A DNA stretch of 6,588 nt from JBKJTP01 sp046590195 (GCA_046590195.1 JBKJTP010000043.1:1-6588); one strand, 5' to 3'; positions 1-6,278 are shown, numbered from the stretch's first letter. Notes: generated by a model not told the origin, from the sequence alone. Made by a program: numbers and translations.

Positions 1-924
1 CTGCATTGCGCCAGATACGATCTCTGAGGCTGAAGCCGAACCACCGTCGATAAGATCGACGCGCGGCATGTTCTCATACTTTTGGCCCGGAGTCGAGAGA
101 TCGACATCGTCGAATGCAGAGATGCGTCCCTTGGTCTTTACGATCACCTTGTTGCCGCCGATGAATTCGTCAGCGATGCGAACAGCCTGCTCGAGATAAC
201 CGCCAGGATTGCCACGAAGATCGAGCACGAGACGCTGCATGCCTTCGCCGCTCAACTTCTCAAGTGCAGTGCGAAGCTCGTCATGTGTACTGTTAGCGAA
301 TCGGCCTACGTCGATGTAGCCGGTGTTCTGGTCGACCATGAAACTTGCCATGACCGATACGATCGGAATAATATCGCGGGTGATCTGGAAGTCGATCAAC
401 TTTGTCTGGCCAACACGAGCGACACCTACGCCGACTTTCGTACCCTTCGGTCCACGAAGGGCCTTCGATACATCCTCGTTCTTGAAGCCAACTGCTGGCT
501 TGCCTTCGATCGTCACTATCTTGTCGCCTGCCATAATGCCGAGCTGATCGCTAGGACCCCCAGGGATCGGTGCATCGACTGTGATCGTGTCCTTGATGAT
601 CGTGAAGGTGATACCAATACCCTCGAACTTGCCTTCGAACTGCTCCGCAGATTCCTTCACATTCTTCGGTGGCATATAGACCGAATGCGGGTCGAGCTTT
701 GAAAGCATCCCGTTGATCGCGGCGTCATTCAAGTCACTGATATCGACCTTGTCGACATAGTACTTCTGCGCCATCATGAGAACTTCATTGTACTTCTCGA
801 TCTGCGCCATGACGTTGTCGTCGCTGAACGCCTTATCGATTCGTGAGCCGAGGAGCCCACTTACGATGACGAGCATCGCAGCCGAGAGGGCTAGGCGGCG
901 GGGATTATATACCGATCTTAACAT
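1..924 (-). CDS. S41 family C-terminal processing peptidase (CtpA/Prc type), 3' part outside window
   Basis: The frame is open from an ATG at 922-924 to the window edge, giving 308 codons with no stop. The N-terminus (MLRSVYNPRR, then a hydrophobic stretch at residues 11-27) is a signal peptide or membrane anchor, so the protein acts in the periplasm or at the envelope. Residues about 95-180 form a PDZ domain (EGIGITF, then GGPSDQLGIMAGDKIVTIEG), which in this family binds substrate C-termini. The S41 protease core follows, with LVLDLRGNPGGYLEQA at residues 232-247 and GGSASASEI at 294-302. By analogy with CtpA/D1 protease, Ser298 is the nucleophile. The partner lysine, usually about 25 residues further on, lies beyond the edge, so catalytic completeness cannot be judged. 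AGGA sits about 12 nt before the ATG, a rather long spacing. The gene diverges from the 1516-2181 gene. Family assignment is secure; the substrate is unknown. Confidence 0.95.
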   Translation of the reverse strand, partial: MLRSVYNPRRLALSAAMLVIVSGLLGSRIDKAFSDDNVMAQIEKYNEVLMMAQKYYVDKVDISDLNDAAINGMLSKLDPHSVYMPPKNVKESAEQFEGKFEGIGITFTIIKDTITVDAPIPGGPSDQLGIMAGDKIVTIEGKPAVGFKNEDVSKALRGPKGTKVGVGVARVGQTKLIDFQITRDIIPIVSVMASFMVDQNTGYIDVGRFANSTHDELRTALEKLSGEGMQRLVLDLRGNPGGYLEQAVRIADEFIGGNKVIVKTKGRISAFDDVDLSTPGQKYENMPRVDLIDGGSASASEIVSGAMQ

Positions 925-1463
925 GCTTTTCGCTTATCCTGATCAAATGTGCCAAACCTGAGAAATCCAATCACCTTGGTAATGTAGACCGAGAGGGTCC
1001 CTGGGCTTGCGGGAGGCAGAGCTACGACACCAGACTGTCACAAAATCAACACCCGGCAATACCGAAAGTTCTTAGAGCGAGCCGCGCTCTGTCGCTATTG
1101 GAGGCATCGGCCGCCATTTTACGTATGCTATCCAAGGGCCAACAATAAAGCCTACGCGGCAAGAGCAGGAAGGTTACCGGATCCTGCCCCTCCTCCATCA
1201 CGCCTCACACCTAAGCGGCAAAACAATATGGAGATGTTGATAGGATACAAATTCCTAGCTTCGACGGATTGGATAACAGGACAGCGTGGCGAAGTATTGT
1301 TCTGCAGGCAATGAATAAATGTACATTCCTTTGGACTGAAAACGCGGGTTTATCCCAATGACTGGCACAGTATTTTATCTTCACTTGCCATATAAACGTC
1401 GAAGCCAAGCACAGCTAATTTATCGAGTGCTGCAGCCTAAATATGAAAAGGCAGCTCCTAAAA
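925..1463. other. gene-poor divergent intergenic region
   Basis: About 540 bp between the S41 protease start and the promoter region of the 1516 gene. I find no ORF with family resemblance or convincing coding character and no tRNA-like fold. A 65-codon minus frame at 1211-1408 has an amino-acid mix typical of chance. Small hairpins are visible: AGAGCG/CGCTCT at 1074-1090, and a GCAGGA/TCCTGC pair around the ACCGGATCC near 1166-1190. Neither has a T-tract. The protease promoter should lie at the left end; CACATTTG read on the minus strand (945-952) is one base off a TAnnTTTG box, with a TTG about 16 nt upstream, but this is weak. The region may also hide a small RNA, which cannot be seen from sequence alone. 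Confidence 0.5.
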
Positions 1464-1471
1464 TACTTTTG
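1464..1471 (+). promoter_or_regulatory. possible Bacteroidota-type -7 element (TACTTTTG)
   Basis: TACTTTTG is an exact match to TAnnTTTG, the -7 consensus of the Bacteroidota primary sigma factor. It lies 44 nt before the preferred ATG at 1516, giving a short plausible 5' leader. No TTG is visible at the expected -33 distance, and it is not certain that this organism uses that consensus, so the call is weak. A TTGACA (1501-1506) 17 nt before TATTAT (1524-1529) resembles a sigma70 promoter, but it overlaps the start of the coding region. Confidence 0.22.
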
Positions 1472-1515
1472 CAATATCGCTGAAAAGATCGTCAGTATAC
1501 TTGACACCCTTATCT

Positions 1516-2181
1516 ATGTTGTCTATTATTTCTCGACTAAAAAGGACTCTGCTACTCGGCCTGCTGGGCGTATCGCTTAGCTTGGGTAGCCTCAGTATCT
1601 CTCCTTCAACGGCCCATGCTGGTGTCGGTGATCACCTTCAAAAGACCACAGAGCAGCAGCTCTTCAGGTTTTTCGGACTTCAGGCGGATGATCCTGCTCT
1701 TCAAGCTGAGACTCGCTTAGTCTTGCGTCCAGAGACGCCATATCTTTCAGAGGTCACTCAGCTTCGCTTGCGTGTCAATGGCCAAGGCAAGGTTGAGCGA
1801 ATGGAGCTCTGGATGGACTCGGAGTTTATGAAGGATGAGTGGGTTCGTGCTTATGATCTGGCCACCTGGTTCTTGGGTGCCGCTGTACCTGAGTCGAATT
1901 CTGAGGACGTCCGGCTCTTCAGACTCGAGTTGGAGTATCCACAGGACAAAGACATTTTCTATAAGGACATGACCATCCCTTCCGACGTGCCGAAGGAGTC
2001 ATCAAGAGCCTACCAGGCCTTCAAGGGTGACGTTCGCAGTTATGAGCAGCCGCTTGCAGAGGCAACATTCCGAATAGAGAACACCGAGATCGCGGGCAAG
2101 CAATGGGTCAGGATGATCGTCCTCGATCAGAATGCACCAAACATTTCGCAATTGAGCAAGGGCGCCAAATACAAGATTTAG
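1516..2181 (+). CDS. secreted protein of unknown function (221 aa), paralog of the next gene
   Basis: I do not recognise a named family. The ATG at 1516 gives a textbook signal peptide: residues 1-10 carry R7, K9 and R10, residues 11-28 are hydrophobic (TLLLGLLGVSLSLGSLSI), and STAHA ends at residue 35, so signal peptidase I should cut before Gly36. A TTG at 1501 in the same frame would add five residues (MTPLS) and is the alternative start; neither has a Shine-Dalgarno. The mature 186 residues have no lipobox, cysteine or membrane segment. They are mixed alpha/beta in pattern, with alternating hydrophobics in QLRLRVNGQGKVERMELWM and a helical segment containing ATWFLGAAVP. The layout matches that of the 2443-3018 product (FG, Q-L-R-L-R, F-x-K and WFL-x4-P at equivalent positions). 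It is followed by its own terminator, so it is probably monocistronic. It is exported, periplasmic or extracellular; its role is unknown. Confidence 0.85.
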   Translation: MLSIISRLKRTLLLGLLGVSLSLGSLSISPSTAHAGVGDHLQKTTEQQLFRFFGLQADDPALQAETRLVLRPETPYLSEVTQLRLRVNGQGKVERMELWMDSEFMKDEWVRAYDLATWFLGAAVPESNSEDVRLFRLELEYPQDKDIFYKDMTIPSDVPKESSRAYQAFKGDVRSYEQPLAEATFRIENTEIAGKQWVRMIVLDQNAPNISQLSKGAKYKI

Positions 2182-2204
2182 GGTAGATAAGATTTAGGGT
2201 AGAC
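2173..2204 (+). repeat. 16-bp tandem duplication spanning the stop codon
   Basis: AAGATTTAGGGTAGAT (2173-2188) is followed directly by AAGATTTAGGGTAGAC (2189-2204), identical at 15 of 16 positions. The first copy contains the last two sense codons (Lys-Ile) and the TAG stop of the upstream gene. The second copy therefore carries a decoy AAG-ATT-TAG in a shifted frame. It looks like a recent slippage duplication with no effect on the protein. Confidence 0.9.
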
Positions 2205-2236
2205 AGGATAAGATCAAGTTGGCAAGGTAAGCGATG

Positions 2237-2266
2237 AGGGGAGAAGACAACTTCTCCCCTTTTCTT
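2237..2266 (+). terminator. intrinsic terminator of the 1516-2181 gene
   Basis: AGGGGAGAAG (2237-2246) pairs perfectly with CTTCTCCCCT (2251-2260) across an ACAA loop, and TTTCTTT follows. This ten-pair GC-rich stem with a T-tract, 55 nt after the stop codon, is a strong rho-independent terminator on the plus strand. It separates the two paralogous genes into different transcription units. Confidence 0.88.
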
Positions 2267-2442
2267 TGCGATAAAAGCGAAGCCACCAGATTGCATGAAT
2301 GTAAGCTCATGCTGAAATTTGCGTAACCCGGAATCGCTCATGCGTTCTTTGCATTAGAAGAAGGGTCATTATTGCATCAACTTCGTATCCGCCCAGCAGC
2401 AGTGCCCCGGCTTGCTGCGGTCCACTCAATCCATTATTCCTC

Positions 2443-3018
2443 GTGAAGAGATTTCTACTAGCTCTCGGTCTTTCGTCAGCATTGGGCTTCATGCCTGGAT
2501 CCGCTGAAGCACGCCTCGGCGCGAAGCTTTCGGAATTACGAGCCGAGCCAATCATGACACATTTCGGGATTCGTGCCTTGATCAAAGATGCTGCATCGCA
2601 GGCCCGCGTATACGAGCTGACGCCGCTCGGTACCAAAGTCGTGGATCAGATCAAAATGCGATTGCAGTTCGATGCTCAGGAGCGACTAACGAACATCGAG
2701 ATAGTCATCTCTCATGCATTCCAAAAAGAAGATCCATCTGCTGCGAAGCGATATGCTGCGTGGTTTCTGCTGACACAAATGCCACTCGCAGATACAGCAG
2801 CGATCAAGGCATTGGCAACAGAAGCTGAATACCGCACGGAAGACAAGAATCACCACGTGCTCGGCGATGCACCTGAATTACCAGCAAAGCCAACGCAAGG
2901 GTATCAAGCGATCCTCGGCCGGGCAACCTATAGCCAGCGCTTCAAGAAGACGAAGCTCGCTATCACTCAGTCGAAGAGCGACGGTGGCTTTACGAAGATC
3001 CGTCTCGATCCGAAGTAG
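2443..3018 (+). CDS. secreted protein of unknown function (191 aa), paralog of the preceding gene
   Basis: I do not recognise a named family. The GTG at 2443 is chosen because it starts a compact signal peptide: MKRF, a hydrophobic core LLALGLSSALGFM, then GSAEA, with cleavage expected after residue 23. No in-frame ATG lies nearby upstream, and there is no Shine-Dalgarno. The mature 168 residues are charged and soluble, without cysteine or membrane segments, and end in a Lys-rich strand-like region (FKKTKLAI, then FTKIRLDPK). They line up with the 1516-2181 product: HFGI with FFGL, QIKMR with QLRLR, AFQK with EFMK, and WFLLTQMP with WFLGAAVP, at nearly constant offset through about 90 residues. 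I infer an ancient tandem duplication. The gene converges on pnp and shares a two-way terminator with it. A periplasmic or secreted location is likely; function is unknown. Confidence 0.85.
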   Translation: MKRFLLALGLSSALGFMPGSAEARLGAKLSELRAEPIMTHFGIRALIKDAASQARVYELTPLGTKVVDQIKMRLQFDAQERLTNIEIVISHAFQKEDPSAAKRYAAWFLLTQMPLADTAAIKALATEAEYRTEDKNHHVLGDAPELPAKPTQGYQAILGRATYSQRFKKTKLAITQSKSDGGFTKIRLDPK

Positions 3019-3043
3019 AACACATGATCTTACTACAATCAGA

Positions 3044-3080
3044 AAGAGGCCAGTCATTACGACTGGCCTCTTCTGGTTTT
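3044..3080. terminator. bidirectional terminator between the secreted-protein gene and pnp
   Basis: AAGAGGCCAGTC (3044-3055) pairs perfectly with GACTGGCCTCTT (3061-3072) over a five-base loop: twelve pairs with no mismatch, followed on the plus strand by CTGGTTTT. Lying 26 nt after one stop codon and 18 nt from the other, it is placed to end both convergent transcripts. The U-tract is better on the plus side; on the minus side only TCTGATT follows. Confidence 0.85.
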
Positions 3081-3089
3081 AGATAGAAC

Positions 3090-5570
3090 TTAGAAGTTCT
3101 CGGCTGGCTGACGATCGCCTTCTGGGCGATCGGTGCGCTCTGGGCGGTCGCCGCTGCGCTCTTCGCGCGGACGCTCTTCGCGCGGACGGCGATCATCACG
3201 ATCGCTGCCGCGGCTTGGGCCGCCACGGTCATCGCGAGGACGGTCGTCACGAGGACGATCGTCGCGCGGGCCGCGGTCGTCACGAGGACGATCGTCTCTT
3301 GGACGGTCATCACGACGGTCGCGATCGCCGAAGCGTCCGCCACCACCGCCACGACGGTCACCGCCACGATCTCCACCGCGGTCACGGTCGCCGAAGCGTC
3401 CGCCACCACCACCACGGCGATCGCCGCCACGGTCATCACGGCGAGGTGGGCGCTCTTCCCAGCCCTCAGGCTTCTCGAGCAACGCACGACGCGACAACGA
3501 GAACTTGCCATCACCCTTGACAGCAATAAGCTTTACGTCGAAGACATCGCCGACCTGAATGATGTCACTGATATTCTCAACTCGCTGGTAATCAACCTCC
3601 GAGATGTGCAACAAGCCTTCCTTCTTCGGCAAGAACTCGACGATAGCACCCAAGCCTTCACGAACTTGCGTGACTTTTCCTGAGTACGTTGCGCCTTCTT
3701 CCGGCTCCTTGAGCAAGCCTTCGATGATTTCCTTCGCTTTCGCTGCAGCGTTTCCATCGACTGCTGCAATCGTCAGTGTACCATCTTCCTCGATGTTGAT
3801 CTCCGCACCAGTCTCAGCCTGGATGCTACGGATCATCTTACCGCCAGGTCCGATGATCATACCGATCGACTCGACAGGTACCTGGATCGTCGTGAGTCTC
3901 GGAGCAAACATCGAGAGCTCTTCACGAGGCTGAGCGAGTGACGCATTCATCTTTTCGAGAATGTGCAAACGTCCGTCCTTTGCCTGCATCAGCGCCTTCT
4001 CCATGACCTCGAAACTGATACCCTTGATCTTCATGTCCATCTGGCAAGACGTGATACCATCCTTGGTACCAGTTACCTTGAAGTCCATGTCACCAAGATG
4101 ATCTTCGTTGCCGAGGATATCAGAAAGGATCGCAACGCGATCGCCTTCCTTGATCAAGCCCATTGCAATACCTGCAACTGGCTTCTTCAACGGCACACCA
4201 GCATCATACAGCGCGAGCGTACCTGCGCAAACAGTCGCCATTGAAGACGAACCGTTCGACTCGAGGATATCGCTTACGATACGAACTGTGTAAGGGAATT
4301 CCTTAGCGTCTGGCATCAGGATACGGAGCGAGCGCTCTGCAAGATTACCATGCCCGATCTCGCGGCGGCCCGTGCCGGTCATACGACCAACTTCACCGAC
4401 CGAGAACGGCGGGAAGTTATAGTGAAGCATGAAACGCTTCTTCGACTCAGGCTGAAGACCTTCGATGTACTGCTCATCGCTCTTCGTGCCGAGTGTTACG
4501 GTCGTAAGTGACTGCGTCTCACCGCGTGTGAAGAGTGCTGAACCGTGTACGCGAGGAAGCATACCGACTTCGCAAGTGATCGGGCGGATCTGCGTTGAGT
4601 TACGTCCATCGAGGCGAAGATCGCTCGTCAGGATCGTGTTGCGCATCTCGTACTTCTCGATGTCATTCAACTGGCTCGATACGAAACCAGCGACCTTCGG
4701 ATAATTCTCTTCGCCGATCTTCTCGAGCATTGCTGCCTTGACCTTCTCCTTTACGGCCTTGGTCTGCGCTGAACGCTCTTCCTTCGTCAGGACTGTGCCT
4801 GCAAGAGTGCGAAGATCTGTTGTCGCGAGTTCTGCAACAGCCTTTGCGACTGCTTCATCGAGAACAGGCACAACGATGTCGCGCTTCTTCATCGACTTCT
4901 CGAACATATCGCGGATGCGGAGCTGCTCGTCACAGATCACGTCGATAGCCTTTGCAGCTACGCGAAGTGCCTCGACCATTTCTGCTTCGTCGATCTCTTT
5001 ACCTTCACCTTCGACCATGACGATCGCGCCCTTCGGGCCAGCAACCGTAAATTCATAGTCTGCTTCCTTGAGCTGAGTGAACGTTGGGTTAACGATGATC
5101 TCACCAGCTACGCGAGCTACGCGCACTTCTGCGATCGGCTCTGCGAATGGAATGTCAGAGATCAATAATGCGAGCGACGCGCCAGTGGCGGCGAGTACGT
5201 CGGCATCGTGCTCCTGATCGGAACACATAACAAATGCGACGATCTGTGTCTCTGTTCTCCATGTCTTTGGGAACATCGGCCGGATCGGGCGATCGACCAA
5301 ACGTGCAGAGAGAATTTCCTTCTCCGATGGACGTGCTTCGCGCTTGAAATAACCACCAGGGATCTTTCCAGCTGCAGCAGTACGCTCGCGGAATTCGACC
5401 TGAAGCGGCATGAAGTCGATGCCTTCTTTCGGCAGCTCGGCGGCTACAGCCGTTACGAGTACCATTGTATCACCCTGGCGGACCATGACGGAGCCGCTCG
5501 CCTGCTTAGCGTAGTGGCCGAGCTCAAAGCTCATCCTCTTCCCACCGGGGATCTCTAATTCATATATCAT
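3090..5570 (-). CDS. pnp: polynucleotide phosphorylase (PNPase) with an Arg/Asp/Gly-rich C-terminal extension
   Basis: This cytoplasmic 3'-to-5' phosphorolytic exoribonuclease degrades RNA to nucleoside diphosphates and can also run in reverse. All domains are present: RNase PH-like domain 1 (about 5-225, with FKREARPSEKE and ARLVDRPIRPMFP), the helical linker (about 235-310), catalytic RNase PH-like domain 2 (about 315-545), a KH domain (about 560-620, GPGG loop at 574-577) and S1 (about 626-697). The phosphate-binding serines lie in GSSSMA (440-445). Asp490, Asp496 and Lys498 in NEDHLGDMDFK match E. coli Asp486, Asp492 and Lys494. The ATG at 5570 is preferred because MIYELEIPGGKRMSFELG matches the usual N-terminal strand pair; the ATG at residue 13 would delete it. 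At 826 residues it exceeds the usual roughly 700; the excess is a low-complexity tail at 701-826. It lies downstream of rpsO but is separated by a terminator and a long leader, so it probably has its own promoter. Confidence 0.98.
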   Translation of the reverse strand: MIYELEIPGGKRMSFELGHYAKQASGSVMVRQGDTMVLVTAVAAELPKEGIDFMPLQVEFRERTAAAGKIPGGYFKREARPSEKEILSARLVDRPIRPMFPKTWRTETQIVAFVMCSDQEHDADVLAATGASLALLISDIPFAEPIAEVRVARVAGEIIVNPTFTQLKEADYEFTVAGPKGAIVMVEGEGKEIDEAEMVEALRVAAKAIDVICDEQLRIRDMFEKSMKKRDIVVPVLDEAVAKAVAELATTDLRTLAGTVLTKEERSAQTKAVKEKVKAAMLEKIGEENYPKVAGFVSSQLNDIEKYEMRNTILTSDLRLDGRNSTQIRPITCEVGMLPRVHGSALFTRGETQSLTTVTLGTKSDEQYIEGLQPESKKRFMLHYNFPPFSVGEVGRMTGTGRREIGHGNLAERSLRILMPDAKEFPYTVRIVSDILESNGSSSMATVCAGTLALYDAGVPLKKPVAGIAMGLIKEGDRVAILSDILGNEDHLGDMDFKVTGTKDGITSCQMDMKIKGISFEVMEKALMQAKDGRLHILEKMNASLAQPREELSMFAPRLTTIQVPVESIGMIIGPGGKMIRSIQAETGAEINIEEDGTLTIAAVDGNAAAKAKEIIEGLLKEPEEGATYSGKVTQVREGLGAIVEFLPKKEGLLHISEVDYQRVENISDIIQVGDVFDVKLIAVKGDGKFSLSRRALLEKPEGWEERPPRRDDRGGDRRGGGGGRFGDRDRGGDRGGDRRGGGGGRFGDRDRRDDRPRDDRPRDDRGPRDDRPRDDRPRDDRGGPSRGSDRDDRRPREERPREERSGDRPERTDRPEGDRQPAENF
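3156..3428 (-). repeat. repetitive coding segment for the PNPase tail (RGG and RDDRP repeats)
   Basis: Codons 715-805 of pnp. GGDRRGGGGGRFGDRDR occurs twice (715-731 and 736-752). A DDRPRDDRPRDDRG block then occurs twice (754-767 and 770-783), followed by RPREERPREER (795-805). I count 39 Arg, 27 Asp and 25 Gly in residues 701-826, making it a near-balanced polyampholyte with no folded-domain pattern. At the DNA level these are imperfect direct repeats, likely prone to length change. They leave several other frames open by chance, so long overlapping ORFs here should be ignored. Confidence 0.9.
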
Positions 5571-5611
5571 AGATGCGATTATCGAAATTGCTTTAGCCTA
5601 CTAACCTTAGT

Positions 5612-5782
5612 TCAATGCACGAAACGAAGTCTGCTTTTGCAAGCGGACTCCTCTTCATTCAAAATACCAAGCTGATAAGCCTCAAGCGGGATGTTGGAAA
5701 GTTCGATCGTAATAGGCCGCGCGCCAATGCATTTGCCTCTGAAGTGTGCTAAGAATACGGATGCCCGTATCGAAGCTCTCAT
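5612..5782 (-). CDS. doubtful 56-aa ORF in the pnp leader
   Basis: An ATG at 5780-5782 opens a 56-codon frame ending in TGA at 5612-5614, 41 nt before the pnp start. The product begins MRASIRASVFLAHFRGK and includes PITIELSNIPLEAYQLGILN, which has a plausible protein-like composition. No Shine-Dalgarno precedes it. Codon choice (AGA three times, ATA, ATT) differs from pnp, which strongly prefers ATC and CGN. The open frame continues upstream of the ATG to a TAG without another start. It could be a leader peptide, a decayed gene or chance; I recognise no family. Confidence 0.18.
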   Translation of the reverse strand: MRASIRASVFLAHFRGKCIGARPITIELSNIPLEAYQLGILNEEESACKSRLRFVH

Positions 5783-5850
5783 TGTTGGATGAGATGAAGC
5801 TATGACTGGTGAGTCACCGGCGCTTCCTAGCGCGATCGATTTTCAAAAGC

Positions 5851-5870
5851 GCAAACGGTAGTCCGTTTGC
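5851..5870 (-). other. perfect 8-bp inverted repeat downstream of rpsO
   Basis: GCAAACGG and CCGTTTGC flank a four-base TAGT loop with no mismatch. On the minus strand the stem is followed by GCTTTTG, so it could be a weak second terminator about 55 nt beyond the main rpsO terminator, or a fold near the 5' end of a pnp transcript. It could also be a protein-binding palindrome. The sequence alone does not decide between these. Confidence 0.4.
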
Positions 5871-5916
5871 TGTGGGTCGGCACTCTGCCGCTGCCCTACT
5901 AACACTTAGTGAATCT

Positions 5917-5949
5917 AAAATACAGAGGCCATCCTTTCGGACGGCCTCT
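5917..5949 (-). terminator. intrinsic terminator of rpsO
   Basis: Read on the minus strand, AGAGGCCGTCC pairs with GGATGGCCTCT over a GAAA tetraloop (stem 5924-5949), followed by GTATTTTA. The one non-Watson-Crick pair is G-U in the minus transcript but would be a C-A mismatch on the plus strand, so the stem is built for rpsO mRNA. It begins 8 nt after the rpsO stop codon. Confidence 0.88.
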
Positions 5950-5957
5950 TATCAAAC

Positions 5958-6227
5958 TTACTTACGAATTCCGAGCTCTAGAATGAGCGAGCGGTAACGT
6001 GTGACGTTCTTCTTCGTGAGATAATCGAGAAGGCGGCGGCGCTGACCTACCATCTTCAAAAGTCCGCGCTTACCATGATGGTCCTTTGCGTTCTTCTGGA
6101 AGTGTGGTGTGAGCGAGTTGATGTTCTCTGTAAGGAGAGCGATCTGGACCTCGGTTGCACCGGTGTCATTCTCGTGCTTGCCGAACTTGGCGACGAGCTC
6201 TTTCGTACGTTCTACTGAAACTGGCAT
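5958..6227 (-). CDS. rpsO: 30S ribosomal protein S15
   Basis: A small-subunit primary binder of 16S rRNA that organises the central platform and contacts 23S rRNA in an intersubunit bridge. The 89-residue length is canonical. Signature stretches are TGATEVQIALLTENINSLT (22-40), HFQKNAKDHHGKRGLL (42-57) and YRSLILELGIRK at the C-terminus. The frame stays open 34 codons upstream to an ATG at 6329, but the ATG at 6225-6227 (MPVSVERTKELV) is chosen because it matches the family start and the extra residues have no S15 resemblance. The usual DHHS motif reads DHHG here (49-52), so the rRNA-contacting serine is glycine, a small oddity. No clear Shine-Dalgarno precedes the start. A terminator follows the gene at once, so co-transcription with pnp is probably limited. 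Confidence 0.97.
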   Translation of the reverse strand: MPVSVERTKELVAKFGKHENDTGATEVQIALLTENINSLTPHFQKNAKDHHGKRGLLKMVGQRRRLLDYLTKKNVTRYRSLILELGIRK

Positions 6228-6242
6228 GTATTCGTTGATATC

Positions 6243-6278
6243 ATAGCACCTGAAGATCACTTTGTAGCCGCGTGCTAT
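6243..6278 (-). promoter_or_regulatory. stem-loop in the rpsO leader (possible S15 autoregulatory element)
   Basis: ATAGCAC and GTGCTAT pair perfectly (seven pairs) around a 22-nt internal segment, ending 15 nt before the rpsO ATG, where it could affect ribosome access. A second stem lies just upstream at 6293-6315 (GAGGTTT with AAACCTC, nine-base loop). S15 represses its own mRNA in several bacterial lineages through unrelated leader folds, so two stems at this spot are suggestive. No known S15 leader class was recognised, and function is inferred. Confidence 0.35.

Larger units (their letters stand above)
5571..5916 (-). other. rpsO-pnp spacer and pnp leader with several hairpins
   Basis: About 350 bp between the rpsO terminator and the pnp start. 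It must hold the pnp promoter if the rpsO terminator works, but I see no clear -35/-10 or TAnnTTTG pair. Local inverted repeats are AGTCTGCTT/AAGCGGACT (5628-5649), ATACGG/CCGTAT (5755-5770), CTGGTG/CACCGG (5806-5820) and GCAAACGG/CCGTTTGC (5851-5870). Two of these pair with wobble only on the plus strand and carry a C-A mismatch in the pnp transcript. In enterobacteria PNPase represses itself through a cleaved leader stem; whether that happens here is unknown. Confidence 0.45.

Noticed and set aside
82..702. Long plus-strand ORF (206 codons) over the left end
   Set aside because: It lies antisense to the S41 protease frame, which shows PDZ and GSASASEI motifs. The plus frame has no recognisable family and is a shadow.
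1211..1408. 65-codon minus-strand ORF in the intergenic region
   Set aside because: Composition rich in Cys, Ser and Ile with no motif, no start signal and no family resemblance; most likely chance.
1501..1515. TTG at 1501 as start of the secreted-protein gene
   Set aside because: The ATG at 1516 gives a complete signal peptide without the extra MTPLS, and no ribosome-binding site favours the TTG. It is kept as an alternative only.
3156..3428. Possible CRISPR-like or minisatellite array
   Set aside because: The direct repeats are in frame with pnp and explained by coding repeats of RGG and RDDRP; there are no regular spacers.
2990..3526. Minus-strand ORF of 178 codons with Val/Ala-rich, membrane-like composition
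   Set aside because: It is another frame of the repetitive PNPase tail. The hydrophobic look comes from repeated CGN/GAC codons read out of frame.
3133..3558. Plus-strand Arg/Ser/Pro-rich ORFs resembling SR-type or His-rich proteins
   Set aside because: They are antisense translations of the same pnp repeats and have no independent support.
5809..5997. 62-codon plus-strand ORF
   Set aside because: It runs through the rpsO terminator and into rpsO antisense, so it is a chance frame.
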